Part shown: positions 1-5,575 of the stretch, piece after piece
How positions within the stretch are numbered: the stretch's first letter is position 1
Layout: each line of letters opens with the position of its first letter
Assembly: GCA_035296085.1 (NCBI GenBank)
Contig: DATHBP010000188.1
Location: 1 to 8,251 of the forward strand
Direction of reading: 5' to 3'
Length of the DNA: 8,251 bases
DNA from: DATHBP01 sp035296085
GTDB lineage: Bacteria > Actinomycetota > Actinomycetes > Propionibacteriales > Nocardioidaceae
Position numbers and translations under genes: made by a program
Notes under the pieces: generated by a model
Databases searched by the model: none
Told to the model about the DNA's origin: nothing
What the model saw: only the letters and a program-made list of their open reading frames with translations

Positions 1-50
1 TCGACGTAGTGTGGGTTGGGCTGTTCGCGACCATCTACCTCATCCAGTAG
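1..50 (+). CDS. ctaE: Cytochrome c oxidase subunit III, C-terminal end (partial)
   Basis: Only the last 15 complete codons and the TAG stop (48-50) lie in the window. They read DVVWVGLFATIYLIQ, the end of the last transmembrane helix of heme-copper oxidase subunit III, whose usual ending is a V-V-W-x-x-L-F-x-x-I-Y-L-I-like string. Subunit III is a membrane subunit of the aa3 oxidase without redox cofactors and stabilises subunit I. The stop is followed after 17 nt by qcrC, matching the ctaE-qcrC-qcrA-qcrB order familiar in Actinomycetota. The identification rests on a short peptide plus this context; the rest of the gene is left of the window. Confidence 0.85.
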   Translation, partial: DVVWVGLFATIYLIQ

Positions 51-53
51 CGA

Positions 54-62
54 GAGAAAGAG
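54..62 (+). promoter_or_regulatory. Purine-rich ribosome binding site of qcrC
   Basis: The sequence GAGAAAGAG ends 5 nt before the GTG at 68. It is a weak Shine-Dalgarno match, but it favours the GTG at 68 over an in-frame GTG at 11, which lies inside ctaE and would add a charged segment before the first membrane helix. The 17-nt ctaE-qcrC gap leaves no room for a separate promoter. Confidence 0.5.
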
Positions 63-67
63 CGACC

Positions 68-883
68 GTGCGGTTCTTGTCCAAGCGACGACGCCACCCG
101 CTGGCTGGGCTGGCCGTGCTGGCGCTGAGCCTGGCTCTCAGTGGTGGGCTGTACGCGTTGTTCGCTCCGACGTCCTCCGCCGACACCGCCTCGACCGACT
201 TGGTTACCAAGGGCCGCCAGCTGTTCCTCGTCGGCTGTGCCTCGTGTCATGGCAAGAACGCCGAAGGCGTGCTCACCGCCAACGGCAACCAGCTGGGGCC
301 GCCGCTCATTGGCGTCGGGGCAGCATCAGTCGACTTCCAGGTCGGCACGGGCCGGATGCCGATGGCCCGCCCGGACACCCAAGCGCCGCAGAAGCCGCCC
401 CAGTACGACGAGGAGCAGATCCGGGCACTCGCCGCCTACGTCGCCTCGCTCGGTCCGGGGCCCGCCATCCCGCGACCGGGCGACTACGACATCTCGAACG
501 TGACCGAGGAGCAGCTCGTCCAAGGAGGTGAGTACTTCCGGACCAACTGCACCGCCTGCCACAACTTCGCCGGCGCCGGCGGAGCGTTGCCCGATGGGCG
601 ATACGCGCCTTCGTTGCGTGGCGTGGAGCCGAAGTACTTCGTCGAGGCGATGCTGACCGGACCCCAGCAGATGCCGGTGTTCTCGGACGAGGTCCTCAGC
701 CCGCAGGCGAAGCGGGAGATCATCGCCTACGTGCAGCACCTGCACGAGCAGCCCAACTACGGTGGCGTCGGAGGGGGCTCGCTCGGCCCGGTCGGCGAGG
801 GAATGTTCGGCTGGGTTGTCGGCATCGGCGGCCTCGTGCTCGCCTGCGTCTGGATTGCCGCGAAGGGAGTCAAGGCGCAATGA
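68..883 (+). CDS. qcrC: Cytochrome bcc complex diheme cytochrome c subunit QcrC
   Basis: Electron-transfer subunit of the menaquinol:cytochrome c reductase. In actinobacteria it passes electrons from the Rieske protein directly to the aa3 oxidase, taking the place of both cytochrome c1 and soluble cytochrome c. The 271-residue protein begins with a basic segment (SKRRRH) and a hydrophobic helix at about 11-33, so the heme domains face outside. Two c-type heme sites are visible: C57-A-S-C60-H61 and C161-T-A-C164-H165. Likely Met axial ligands are in the GRMPMA motif (M97 or M99) and the QQMPVF motif (M202). A second hydrophobic helix at about 244-265 anchors the C-terminus. Length is close to the roughly 280 residues usual for the family. 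GTG start at 68, chosen from the RBS and the loss of ctaE overlap. The TGA overlaps the qcrA ATG by 4 bp. Confidence 0.96.
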   Translation: MRFLSKRRRHPLAGLAVLALSLALSGGLYALFAPTSSADTASTDLVTKGRQLFLVGCASCHGKNAEGVLTANGNQLGPPLIGVGAASVDFQVGTGRMPMARPDTQAPQKPPQYDEEQIRALAAYVASLGPGPAIPRPGDYDISNVTEEQLVQGGEYFRTNCTACHNFAGAGGALPDGRYAPSLRGVEPKYFVEAMLTGPQQMPVFSDEVLSPQAKREIIAYVQHLHEQPNYGGVGGGSLGPVGEGMFGWVVGIGGLVLACVWIAAKGVKAQ

Positions 884-1947
884 CCACCGACAGCGGAGGA
901 CAGCTCCAGCCGACGGGCAGCCACGCGCCTGCAGGGGCCGGCGACCCGATCCCCGACCCCGGGCTGCCGGCGCATCGCCCCCGCCTCACCGATGTCGACC
1001 CGGCGGCCGAGCGGCGCACCGAGCGGCAGATCGCCACCATGTTCGCTCTGGCGGCTGTGCTGGCCGTTGCGTTCTGCGTCTTCTACCTCCTCGTCGGTCG
1101 CTACACGACCTTCCTGGGGTTCAACGCGTCGAACTTCGCCCTCGGCACCACGCTCGGCCTTGCGTTGCTGCTGCTTGGTATCGGCGCGATCCAGTGGGCG
1201 AAACAGCTCATGAGCGACCACGAGCTGGTCGAGGAGCGCCACGGCGCCACCTCGTCGGCCGAGGACCGGGCGGCCGCGCTCGCGGCGTTTCGGGCCGGCT
1301 CGCAGGAGTCCGGCTTCGGACGGCGCACGCTCGTCCGCAACAGCCTGCTCGGCGGCTTGGCGATGCTCGGCCTGCCGGCGGTCATCCTGCTGGGCGACCT
1401 GGGTCCGCTGCCGCAGAGCCGCTTCTCCCAGACGGTGTGGCGCAAGGGGATGCGCATCGTCAACGACGTCAGCGGCCTGCCGATCAAGCCCGAAGACCTA
1501 GTGATCGGCCAGCTGGTCAACGCCGAACCAGAGGTCTTCTTCGCCACCGAGGAGCACGGTGGGGAGTCCGAGCCGCTCTTCGAGGGTGTCCGACTGCAGA
1601 ACGCCAAGTCGCTGGCGGCGGTGATCCTCGTGCGCATGCAGCCGGAGGATCTGAACCCCTACCCCCGGCGCAAGAACTGGGACGTCGGCGGCATCGTCTG
1701 CTACTCCAAGATCTGCACCCACGTCGGCTGTCCGATCAGCCTCTACGAACAGCAGACGCACCATCTGCTGTGCCCATGTCACCAGTCGACGTTCGACCTC
1801 GGCGACAACGGCAACGTCATCTTCGGTCCCGCCTCCCGGTCGCTGCCGCAGCTGCCGATGGGCGTGGACGACGAGGGCTACCTCGTCGCCACGAGTGGCT
1901 TCCTCGAGGCCGTGGGTCCGAGCTTCTGGGAACGAGGGTCACGATGA
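880..1947 (+). CDS. qcrA: Rieske iron-sulfur subunit QcrA of the bcc complex
   Basis: Carries a [2Fe-2S] cluster that takes one electron from menaquinol bound to QcrB and delivers it to QcrC on the outer face of the membrane. In this 355-residue protein a polar N-terminal region is followed by three hydrophobic helices at about 52-72, 84-105 and 153-172. This is the three-helix actinobacterial form, unlike the single helix of most Rieske proteins. The cluster domain is C-terminal: box I C279-T-H281-V-G-C284 and box II C298-P-C300-H301, with C279, H281, C298 and H301 as cluster ligands and C284/C300 as the stabilising disulfide. The G-P-A-S-R-x-L-P-Q-L-P stretch (316-326) is the usual loop after box II. 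The start ATG lies in ATGA overlapping the qcrC stop, with AAGGGAG at 863-869 as a plausible RBS. Confidence 0.97.
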   Translation: MTTDSGGQLQPTGSHAPAGAGDPIPDPGLPAHRPRLTDVDPAAERRTERQIATMFALAAVLAVAFCVFYLLVGRYTTFLGFNASNFALGTTLGLALLLLGIGAIQWAKQLMSDHELVEERHGATSSAEDRAAALAAFRAGSQESGFGRRTLVRNSLLGGLAMLGLPAVILLGDLGPLPQSRFSQTVWRKGMRIVNDVSGLPIKPEDLVIGQLVNAEPEVFFATEEHGGESEPLFEGVRLQNAKSLAAVILVRMQPEDLNPYPRRKNWDVGGIVCYSKICTHVGCPISLYEQQTHHLLCPCHQSTFDLGDNGNVIFGPASRSLPQLPMGVDDEGYLVATSGFLEAVGPSFWERGSR

Positions 1948-3779
1948 GCCAGCATGCCGGAGCCGGAGCTACGGACGGAACGGCCGCGGGCACCGCCCAC
2001 GGCTCGACCACAGACGGCGCGGCTTCGAACGGCACGGCTTCGAACGGCGCGGGGCGTCGTACCCCCAAGGCCGTCAGCGGGACTGTGGGCTGGGTCGACG
2101 AGCGGATGGGACTCGGCAAGCTCACCAAGAAGCAGCTGCGCAAGGTCTTCCCCGACCACTGGTCGTTCATGCTGGGCGAGATCGCGCTGTGGAGCTTCGT
2201 GATCTTGCTGCTGACCGGGGTCTTCCTGACGTTCTGGTTCAAGCCCAGCATGGCCGAGATCACCTACGAGGGCAGCTACGTCCCGCTGAAGGGATTGTCG
2301 ATGTCGGAGGCGTACGCCTCCACGCTCGGCCTGTCCTTCGACGTCCGCGGTGGTCTGCTCATGCGCCAGATCCACCACTGGGCGGCAACCCTGTTCGTCG
2401 CCGCGATGACCGTGCACATGCTGCGCGTGTTCTTCACCGGCGCGTTTCGCAAGCCCCGCGAGGTCAACTGGCTCATCGGCCTCGGCCTGCTGATGCTCGG
2501 CATCATCGAGGGGTTCGCCGGCTACTCCCTCCCCGACGACCTGCTGTCCGGCACCGGCCTGCGCATCGCCGAAGGCATCATGCGCTCGGTCCCTGTGCTC
2601 GGCAGCTATGTCTCGTCGTTCGTCTTCAACGGTGACTTCCCCGGCGACCTGATCATTCCGCGCCTCTACACGGTGCACGTGCTGCTGATTCCCGGGCTGA
2701 TCCTTGCCCTTATCAGCGCCCACATGATCCTGCTCGTCTACCACAAACACACCCAGTGGCCCGGTCCGGGACGCACCAACGACAACGTCGTCGGCTATCC
2801 CCTGCTCCCGGTCTACACCGCCAAGGCCGGTGGCTTCTTCTTCATCGTCTTCGGTGTCACAGCCTTGATGGGGGCGCTCATCCAGATCAACCCGATCTGG
2901 ATGTACGGGCCCTACAACCCCGCCGAGGTGACGGCGGGCAGCCAGCCCGACTGGTACATGGGTTGGCTGGAGGGTGCGCTGCGCATCATGCCCAACTGGG
3001 AGACCAACCTGTTTGGCTTCACCCTCAGCTGGAACGTGCTAATTCCCGGTGCGGTCGTGCTCGGCCTGCTGTTCACCCTGCTCGCGATCTACCCCTTCCT
3101 CGAGCAATGGGTGACCGGCGACCGGCGTGAGCACCATCTGCTCGACCGGCCGCGCAACCAGCCGACGCGGACGGCCTTCGGCGTTGCCGGCATGACGGCG
3201 TACGGGTTGCTCTGGATCGCGGGCGGCAACGACATCTTGTCCACGCAGTTCCATATCTCGCTGAACTCCATCACCTGGTTCATGCGCATCGCGATCTTCG
3301 TCGGACCCGTCCTCGCGTTCTGGATCACCAAGCGGATCTGCCTCGGACTGCAACGAGCCGACCGCGAGACGCTGCTCCACGGCTACGAGACCGGCGTCAT
3401 CATGCGCTCTCCAGATGGGGAGTACACCGAGCGGCACGCGCCCGTCGCGGTGAACACCGCCTACTACCTCTCCTCCCACGACCGCCAGGAGCCGATCGAG
3501 CTCGAGGCCGCGACCGACGCCAACGGCGTCGTCGCGCCGGACGGTCGCAAGCAGCGGCTGCGGGCCCGCGCCTCCAGGTTCTTCTTCGCCGACGGGATCG
3601 CGAAGCCGACGCGCGAGGAGATCGAAGCGGCGCACGCGCACAACGGGCACGGCACCAGCGAGCTCGAAGCTGCACACGACGGGTCGGCCGGCAACGGCCC
3701 CCCCGAGCCGCAGCGAGCCATCGCCACCGGCTCGGGCAGCGGCCCGGGTGCGGTGCGCACGCCTCCGCCGCAGGCCTAG
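1944..3779 (+). CDS. qcrB: Cytochrome bcc complex cytochrome b subunit QcrB
   Basis: Membrane core of the bcc complex: it oxidises menaquinol at the outer Qo site and cycles electrons through two b hemes, moving protons outward. The protein has 611 residues. Likely heme ligands are H144/H158 on the second helix (14 apart) and H245/H260 on the fourth (15 apart, a b6-like spacing). PDWY at 335-338 replaces the Qo-site PEWY, as is common in actinobacteria. Hydrophobic helices run from about 76-97 to 444-464. Both ends are long, polar and rich in Gly, Ala, Ser and Asn (about 1-45 and 480-611), so the protein is longer than the roughly 545 residues I recall for mycobacterial QcrB. The ATG at 1944 overlaps the qcrA TGA (ATGA) and has GAGGG at 1934-1938, 5 nt upstream. 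The frame is open as far back as 762, but that part lies over qcrC and qcrA and is not taken as coding. Confidence 0.96.
   Translation: MSQHAGAGATDGTAAGTAHGSTTDGAASNGTASNGAGRRTPKAVSGTVGWVDERMGLGKLTKKQLRKVFPDHWSFMLGEIALWSFVILLLTGVFLTFWFKPSMAEITYEGSYVPLKGLSMSEAYASTLGLSFDVRGGLLMRQIHHWAATLFVAAMTVHMLRVFFTGAFRKPREVNWLIGLGLLMLGIIEGFAGYSLPDDLLSGTGLRIAEGIMRSVPVLGSYVSSFVFNGDFPGDLIIPRLYTVHVLLIPGLILALISAHMILLVYHKHTQWPGPGRTNDNVVGYPLLPVYTAKAGGFFFIVFGVTALMGALIQINPIWMYGPYNPAEVTAGSQPDWYMGWLEGALRIMPNWETNLFGFTLSWNVLIPGAVVLGLLFTLLAIYPFLEQWVTGDRREHHLLDRPRNQPTRTAFGVAGMTAYGLLWIAGGNDILSTQFHISLNSITWFMRIAIFVGPVLAFWITKRICLGLQRADRETLLHGYETGVIMRSPDGEYTERHAPVAVNTAYYLSSHDRQEPIELEAATDANGVVAPDGRKQRLRARASRFFFADGIAKPTREEIEAAHAHNGHGTSELEAAHDGSAGNGPPEPQRAIATGSGSGPGAVRTPPPQA
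2014..2050 (+). repeat. 15-bp tandem repeat, about 2.5 copies, in the 5' end of qcrB
   Basis: Two 15-bp units, 2021-2035 and 2036-2050, differ at one base, and a matching half unit precedes them at 2014-2020. Each full unit contains the palindrome TTCGAA. The period is a multiple of three, so it keeps frame and encodes a repeated A-S-N-G-[TA] pentapeptide at residues 27-36 of QcrB, in a polar region before the first membrane helix. It looks like a small slippage-type expansion in a low-constraint tail. Confidence 0.8.
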
Positions 3780-3795
3780 CCAGCTAGCTAACTAA
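3777..3795 (+). other. Cluster of stop codons in all three frames after qcrB
   Basis: The qcrB TAG at 3777-3779 is followed by TAG at 3785-3787, TAA at 3789-3791 (in frame with qcrB) and TAA at 3793-3795. Stops in all three + frames therefore occur within 19 nt, an AT-richer patch than its surroundings. It would block readthrough of qcrB and leave the RNA free of ribosomes just before the hairpin at 3817-3850. The functional reading is inference. Confidence 0.45.
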
Positions 3796-3816
3796 CCGGG
3801 CGGGGGGAACGAGTGA

Positions 3817-3850
3817 GCAGGCAGCTCGCTCAGGACAGCGCGCTGCCTGC
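3817..3850. terminator. Imperfect 13-bp hairpin between convergent operons, likely bidirectional terminator
   Basis: The arms 3817-3825 (GCAGGCAGC) and 3842-3850 (GCTGCCTGC) are perfect 9-bp inverted repeats. After one mismatch (3826/3841) the stem continues for 4 bp (3827-3830 with 3837-3840), closing a 6-nt loop (3831-3836). The transpeptidase stop codon (3830-3832) sits at the stem-loop junction, and one arm is formed by that gene's last sense codons. No clear run of T follows on either side, as is common for actinobacterial terminators, so this is inferred from stem strength and position between two converging transcripts. An alternative smaller hairpin on the + RNA (3811-3818 with 3824-3831, one G-U pair) overlaps it. 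Confidence 0.6.
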
Positions 3851-5095
3851 CTTGTACTCCTTGAACGACACGTTCCAGTCGGTCCAGCCGTTGCCGTACT
3901 CGAGCTGACGCTCGGTGCCGGTCACCTTGACGAGGTCACCGGGATGGGACTGCTCGTACAGCCAGCGCGCGTTGTCCAAGCTCATGCCGATGCAGCCGTG
4001 ACTCACGTTGGCGCGGCCTTGGTCGCTGACCGACCACGGCGCCGCGTGCAAGAACTCACCGGTGTAGGTGACGCGCATGGCGAACTGGACGTCGGGAATG
4101 TTGTAGTACTCGGGGTCGTCGCGCTCGATGCCGATGGTGGCTGCGTCCATCTGCTTGGTGCGGACCTTCTCGACGATGATCTTGGTGCCACTGCGGGTCT
4201 CGAAGCCCGGTTTGCCGGCGGTGATGGGGATCGTCCGAGCCAACGTCCCGTTGCGGAAGACGCGCATCTGGTGGGTGGCCACGTTCACCTTGCTGATGAT
4301 CGAGTCGCCGACGGTGAACGACGAGCTGCGGTCATGCTGGCCGTAGATGCCGTTGCCTGCGTCAACACCGTTGATGTCAGCGGTGACGTGGACCTCGGCA
4401 CCGACCGGCCATAGGCGCTTCGGGCGCCAGTGCACCTCGTTGTCGTTGACCCAGTGCCACGACCCCTCGACCCGAGGTGTCGACGTCACGTCCAGGCGCG
4501 CTTCGATCGAGGCTCGGTCGGTCACGGGCACGTCGAAGTGCACGATCGCCGGCATGCCGACGCCGACGGTTGCGCCGTCGACGGGTGTGAACGCGGGATA
4601 GGTCTGTTCGTCCAGCGTCAAGGCGACCGTCCGGAACTCGACGGTCTTCGCGGCGCGCTCCCCGGTCTTGCTGACCGCGTGCGCCTCGACCTGGTATGTC
4701 GTGTCCGGCTCGAGCAGCTCGCTCGCCCGCCACGCCGCTTCGCCCGGGGCCAGGGAGCCGGCCAGTGGGGGCCCACCACGGCGTGGAGTGACGCGTACGC
4801 GCGTGAGCCGCCCGCCGTCGACTTCAACGGCGACGGTCGTGTCCACCGCGACGTCAGCTGCGCCGCGTGTGACGTTGACGGTGAGTCGCGGCGGGATTTC
4901 CGCGGGGCTCACCGCAGTGGTGGGGGCCGACTGAGTCGGCTGCATCGGTGTCCCCTGAGACTTCGGTGCGTCGGCCCTTGGTGGGTCGTCTCCCCGGGCT
5001 TGGCACGACGCGGTCGACACGGCGAGTGCCGCCACCAGCAACGTCGGCAGCACCGTGCCTACTCCGGTTTGCCGATGGCTGCGCACGGCGGTCAC
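3830..5095 (-). CDS. Exported Ig-like/YkuD L,D-transpeptidase
   Basis: Predicted cell-wall enzyme that forms 3-3 crosslinks between peptidoglycan stem peptides outside the membrane. From the GTG at 5095 it has 421 residues: a basic start, a hydrophobic signal segment (about 13-30) ending T-A-S-C31, which may be a lipobox with Thr at -3, then a Pro/Thr-rich linker (to about 68), two Ig-like beta domains (about 69-157 and 158-262), a YkuD catalytic domain (about 268-394) and the short C-terminal W-x-D-W-N subdomain typical of mycobacterial-type enzymes. The catalytic motif is S365-H366-G367-C368, with H350 upstream; position 370 is Gly, where the family usually has Asn. The GTG at 5095 is preferred over an in-frame TTG at 5140 because GGAGGG lies 5 nt before it and the signal peptide becomes normal length. 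It lies 84 bp after ctaF on the same strand, so it may be cotranscribed or have its own promoter. The paralogue cannot be named. Confidence 0.9.
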   Translation of the reverse strand: MTAVRSHRQTGVGTVLPTLLVAALAVSTASCQARGDDPPRADAPKSQGTPMQPTQSAPTTAVSPAEIPPRLTVNVTRGAADVAVDTTVAVEVDGGRLTRVRVTPRRGGPPLAGSLAPGEAAWRASELLEPDTTYQVEAHAVSKTGERAAKTVEFRTVALTLDEQTYPAFTPVDGATVGVGMPAIVHFDVPVTDRASIEARLDVTSTPRVEGSWHWVNDNEVHWRPKRLWPVGAEVHVTADINGVDAGNGIYGQHDRSSSFTVGDSIISKVNVATHQMRVFRNGTLARTIPITAGKPGFETRSGTKIIVEKVRTKQMDAATIGIERDDPEYYNIPDVQFAMRVTYTGEFLHAAPWSVSDQGRANVSHGCIGMSLDNARWLYEQSHPGDLVKVTGTERQLEYGNGWTDWNVSFKEYKAGSALS

Positions 5096-5100
5096 TAGCG

Positions 5101-5106
5101 CCCTCC
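5101..5106 (-). promoter_or_regulatory. Ribosome binding site that fixes the L,D-transpeptidase start
   Basis: On the - strand this reads GGAGGG, 5 nt before the GTG at 5095. It is the best Shine-Dalgarno match in the window and lies within what would be coding sequence if translation began at the TTG at 5140, so it argues for the shorter protein. Confidence 0.7.
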
Positions 5107-5142
5107 AAACTGAGACAGGCGAAGTGCCCGAGGGGCCCAAGC

Positions 5143-5168
5143 GTAACTTACGGTAAGCCCACCTGGGC
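5143..5168. promoter_or_regulatory. Cluster of small dyads upstream of the L,D-transpeptidase gene
   Basis: In the 84-bp ctaF-transpeptidase gap, half-sites alternate every 5 bp: GTAA (5143-5146), TTAC (5148-5151), GTAA (5153-5156), forming two overlapping dyads. The longer one is CTTAC-G-GTAAG at 5147-5157. A second small inverted repeat, GCCCA-CC-TGGGC, abuts it (5157-5168). On the - strand a TAAGTT hexamer (5150-5145) could act as a -10 box, but no convincing -35 is visible at the right distance. This may be an operator/promoter for the transpeptidase gene or a weak end signal for ctaF; both are inference. Confidence 0.35.
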
Positions 5169-5179
5169 GCTGGCTGGGA

Positions 5180-5575
5180 CTAGTGCGCGTGCTCCCCGCG
5201 GTAGTACTCAAAGATGAACCCGCAGAGCGACACCACGCCGGTGCCCACCCCGATGATGAACAGCCACCAGCCGAAGACGACGCCGTAGACGCAGACCATC
5301 AGGCTGAGGCCGAGGGCAAGCGGCCACCACGAGTGCGGGCTGAAGAAGCCGACCTCGCCGGCGCCGTCGGAGATCTCGGCGTCCTTGCGGTCCTCCGGCC
5401 GCGGGTCCATGTGCCGGGCTGTGTAGCCCAGGTAGAAGGTGATCAGGGCAGCGAGTAGAACGGTCAGCACCAGGGCGCTGGTGCCGGTCGGGTCATAGGA
5501 GGCGAACCAGTAGATCGGCGTGACGATGACGAAGAAGATCACCATCGACCCGAAGACCCAGGCCTCGGCTTTCAC
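5180..5575 (-). CDS. ctaF: Cytochrome c oxidase subunit IV, actinobacterial type (CtaF)
   Basis: Small integral subunit of the aa3 oxidase, specific to actinobacterial enzymes; it has no cofactors and probably stabilises the oxidase within the bcc-aa3 supercomplex. The 131 residues form two hydrophobic hairpins: helices at about 7-27 and 33-52, a polar loop rich in Asp/Glu/Arg (about 54-75), then helices at about 84-102 and 103-123. The G-F-F-S-P-H-S-W-W-P stretch (76-85) is typical of the family. The GTG start at 5575 overlaps the ctaD TGA by 4 bp (GTGA), which suggests translational coupling; the GGGGA 9 nt upstream is a weak RBS. The protein ends in a short charged tail (YYRGEHAH). Confidence 0.93.
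   Translation of the reverse strand: MKAEAWVFGSMVIFFVIVTPIYWFASYDPTGTSALVLTVLLAALITFYLGYTARHMDPRPEDRKDAEISDGAGEVGFFSPHSWWPLALGLSLMVCVYGVVFGWWLFIIGVGTGVVSLCGFIFEYYRGEHAH

Noticed and set aside
11..67. Longer qcrC start at the GTG at 11
   Set aside because: It overlaps the end of ctaE by 40 bp and adds 19 residues of non-signal character; the GTG at 68 gives a normal positively charged start and has a purine-rich RBS.
762..1943. Open frame of 394 codons in frame with and upstream of qcrB
   Set aside because: It lies entirely over qcrC and qcrA in another frame, its translation is Arg/Ala/Pro-rich with no recognisable motif, and the qcrB ATG at 1944 has an RBS and the ATGA overlap. High GC makes stop codons rare in shadow frames.
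1878..2750. Open frame of 290 codons antisense to qcrA/qcrB
   Set aside because: Composition dominated by Glu, Asp, His, Gln and Val, no RBS of note, and fully covered by conserved qcrB sequence on the other strand.
3811..3831. Separate 8-bp hairpin (3811-3818 with 3824-3831) as the qcrB terminator
   Set aside because: It is weaker, needs a G-U pair, has no T-tract, and competes for the same bases as the longer stem at 3817-3850. It is mentioned only as an alternative fold.
5096..5140. Longer transpeptidase start at the TTG at 5140
   Set aside because: It would bury the strong GGAGGG RBS inside the coding region and extend the signal peptide by 15 unneeded residues; the GTG at 5095 fits better.
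3943..5217. Several + strand open frames over the transpeptidase gene
   Set aside because: They are antisense to a gene with a clear catalytic motif and domain order, and none has a recognisable product or convincing RBS.
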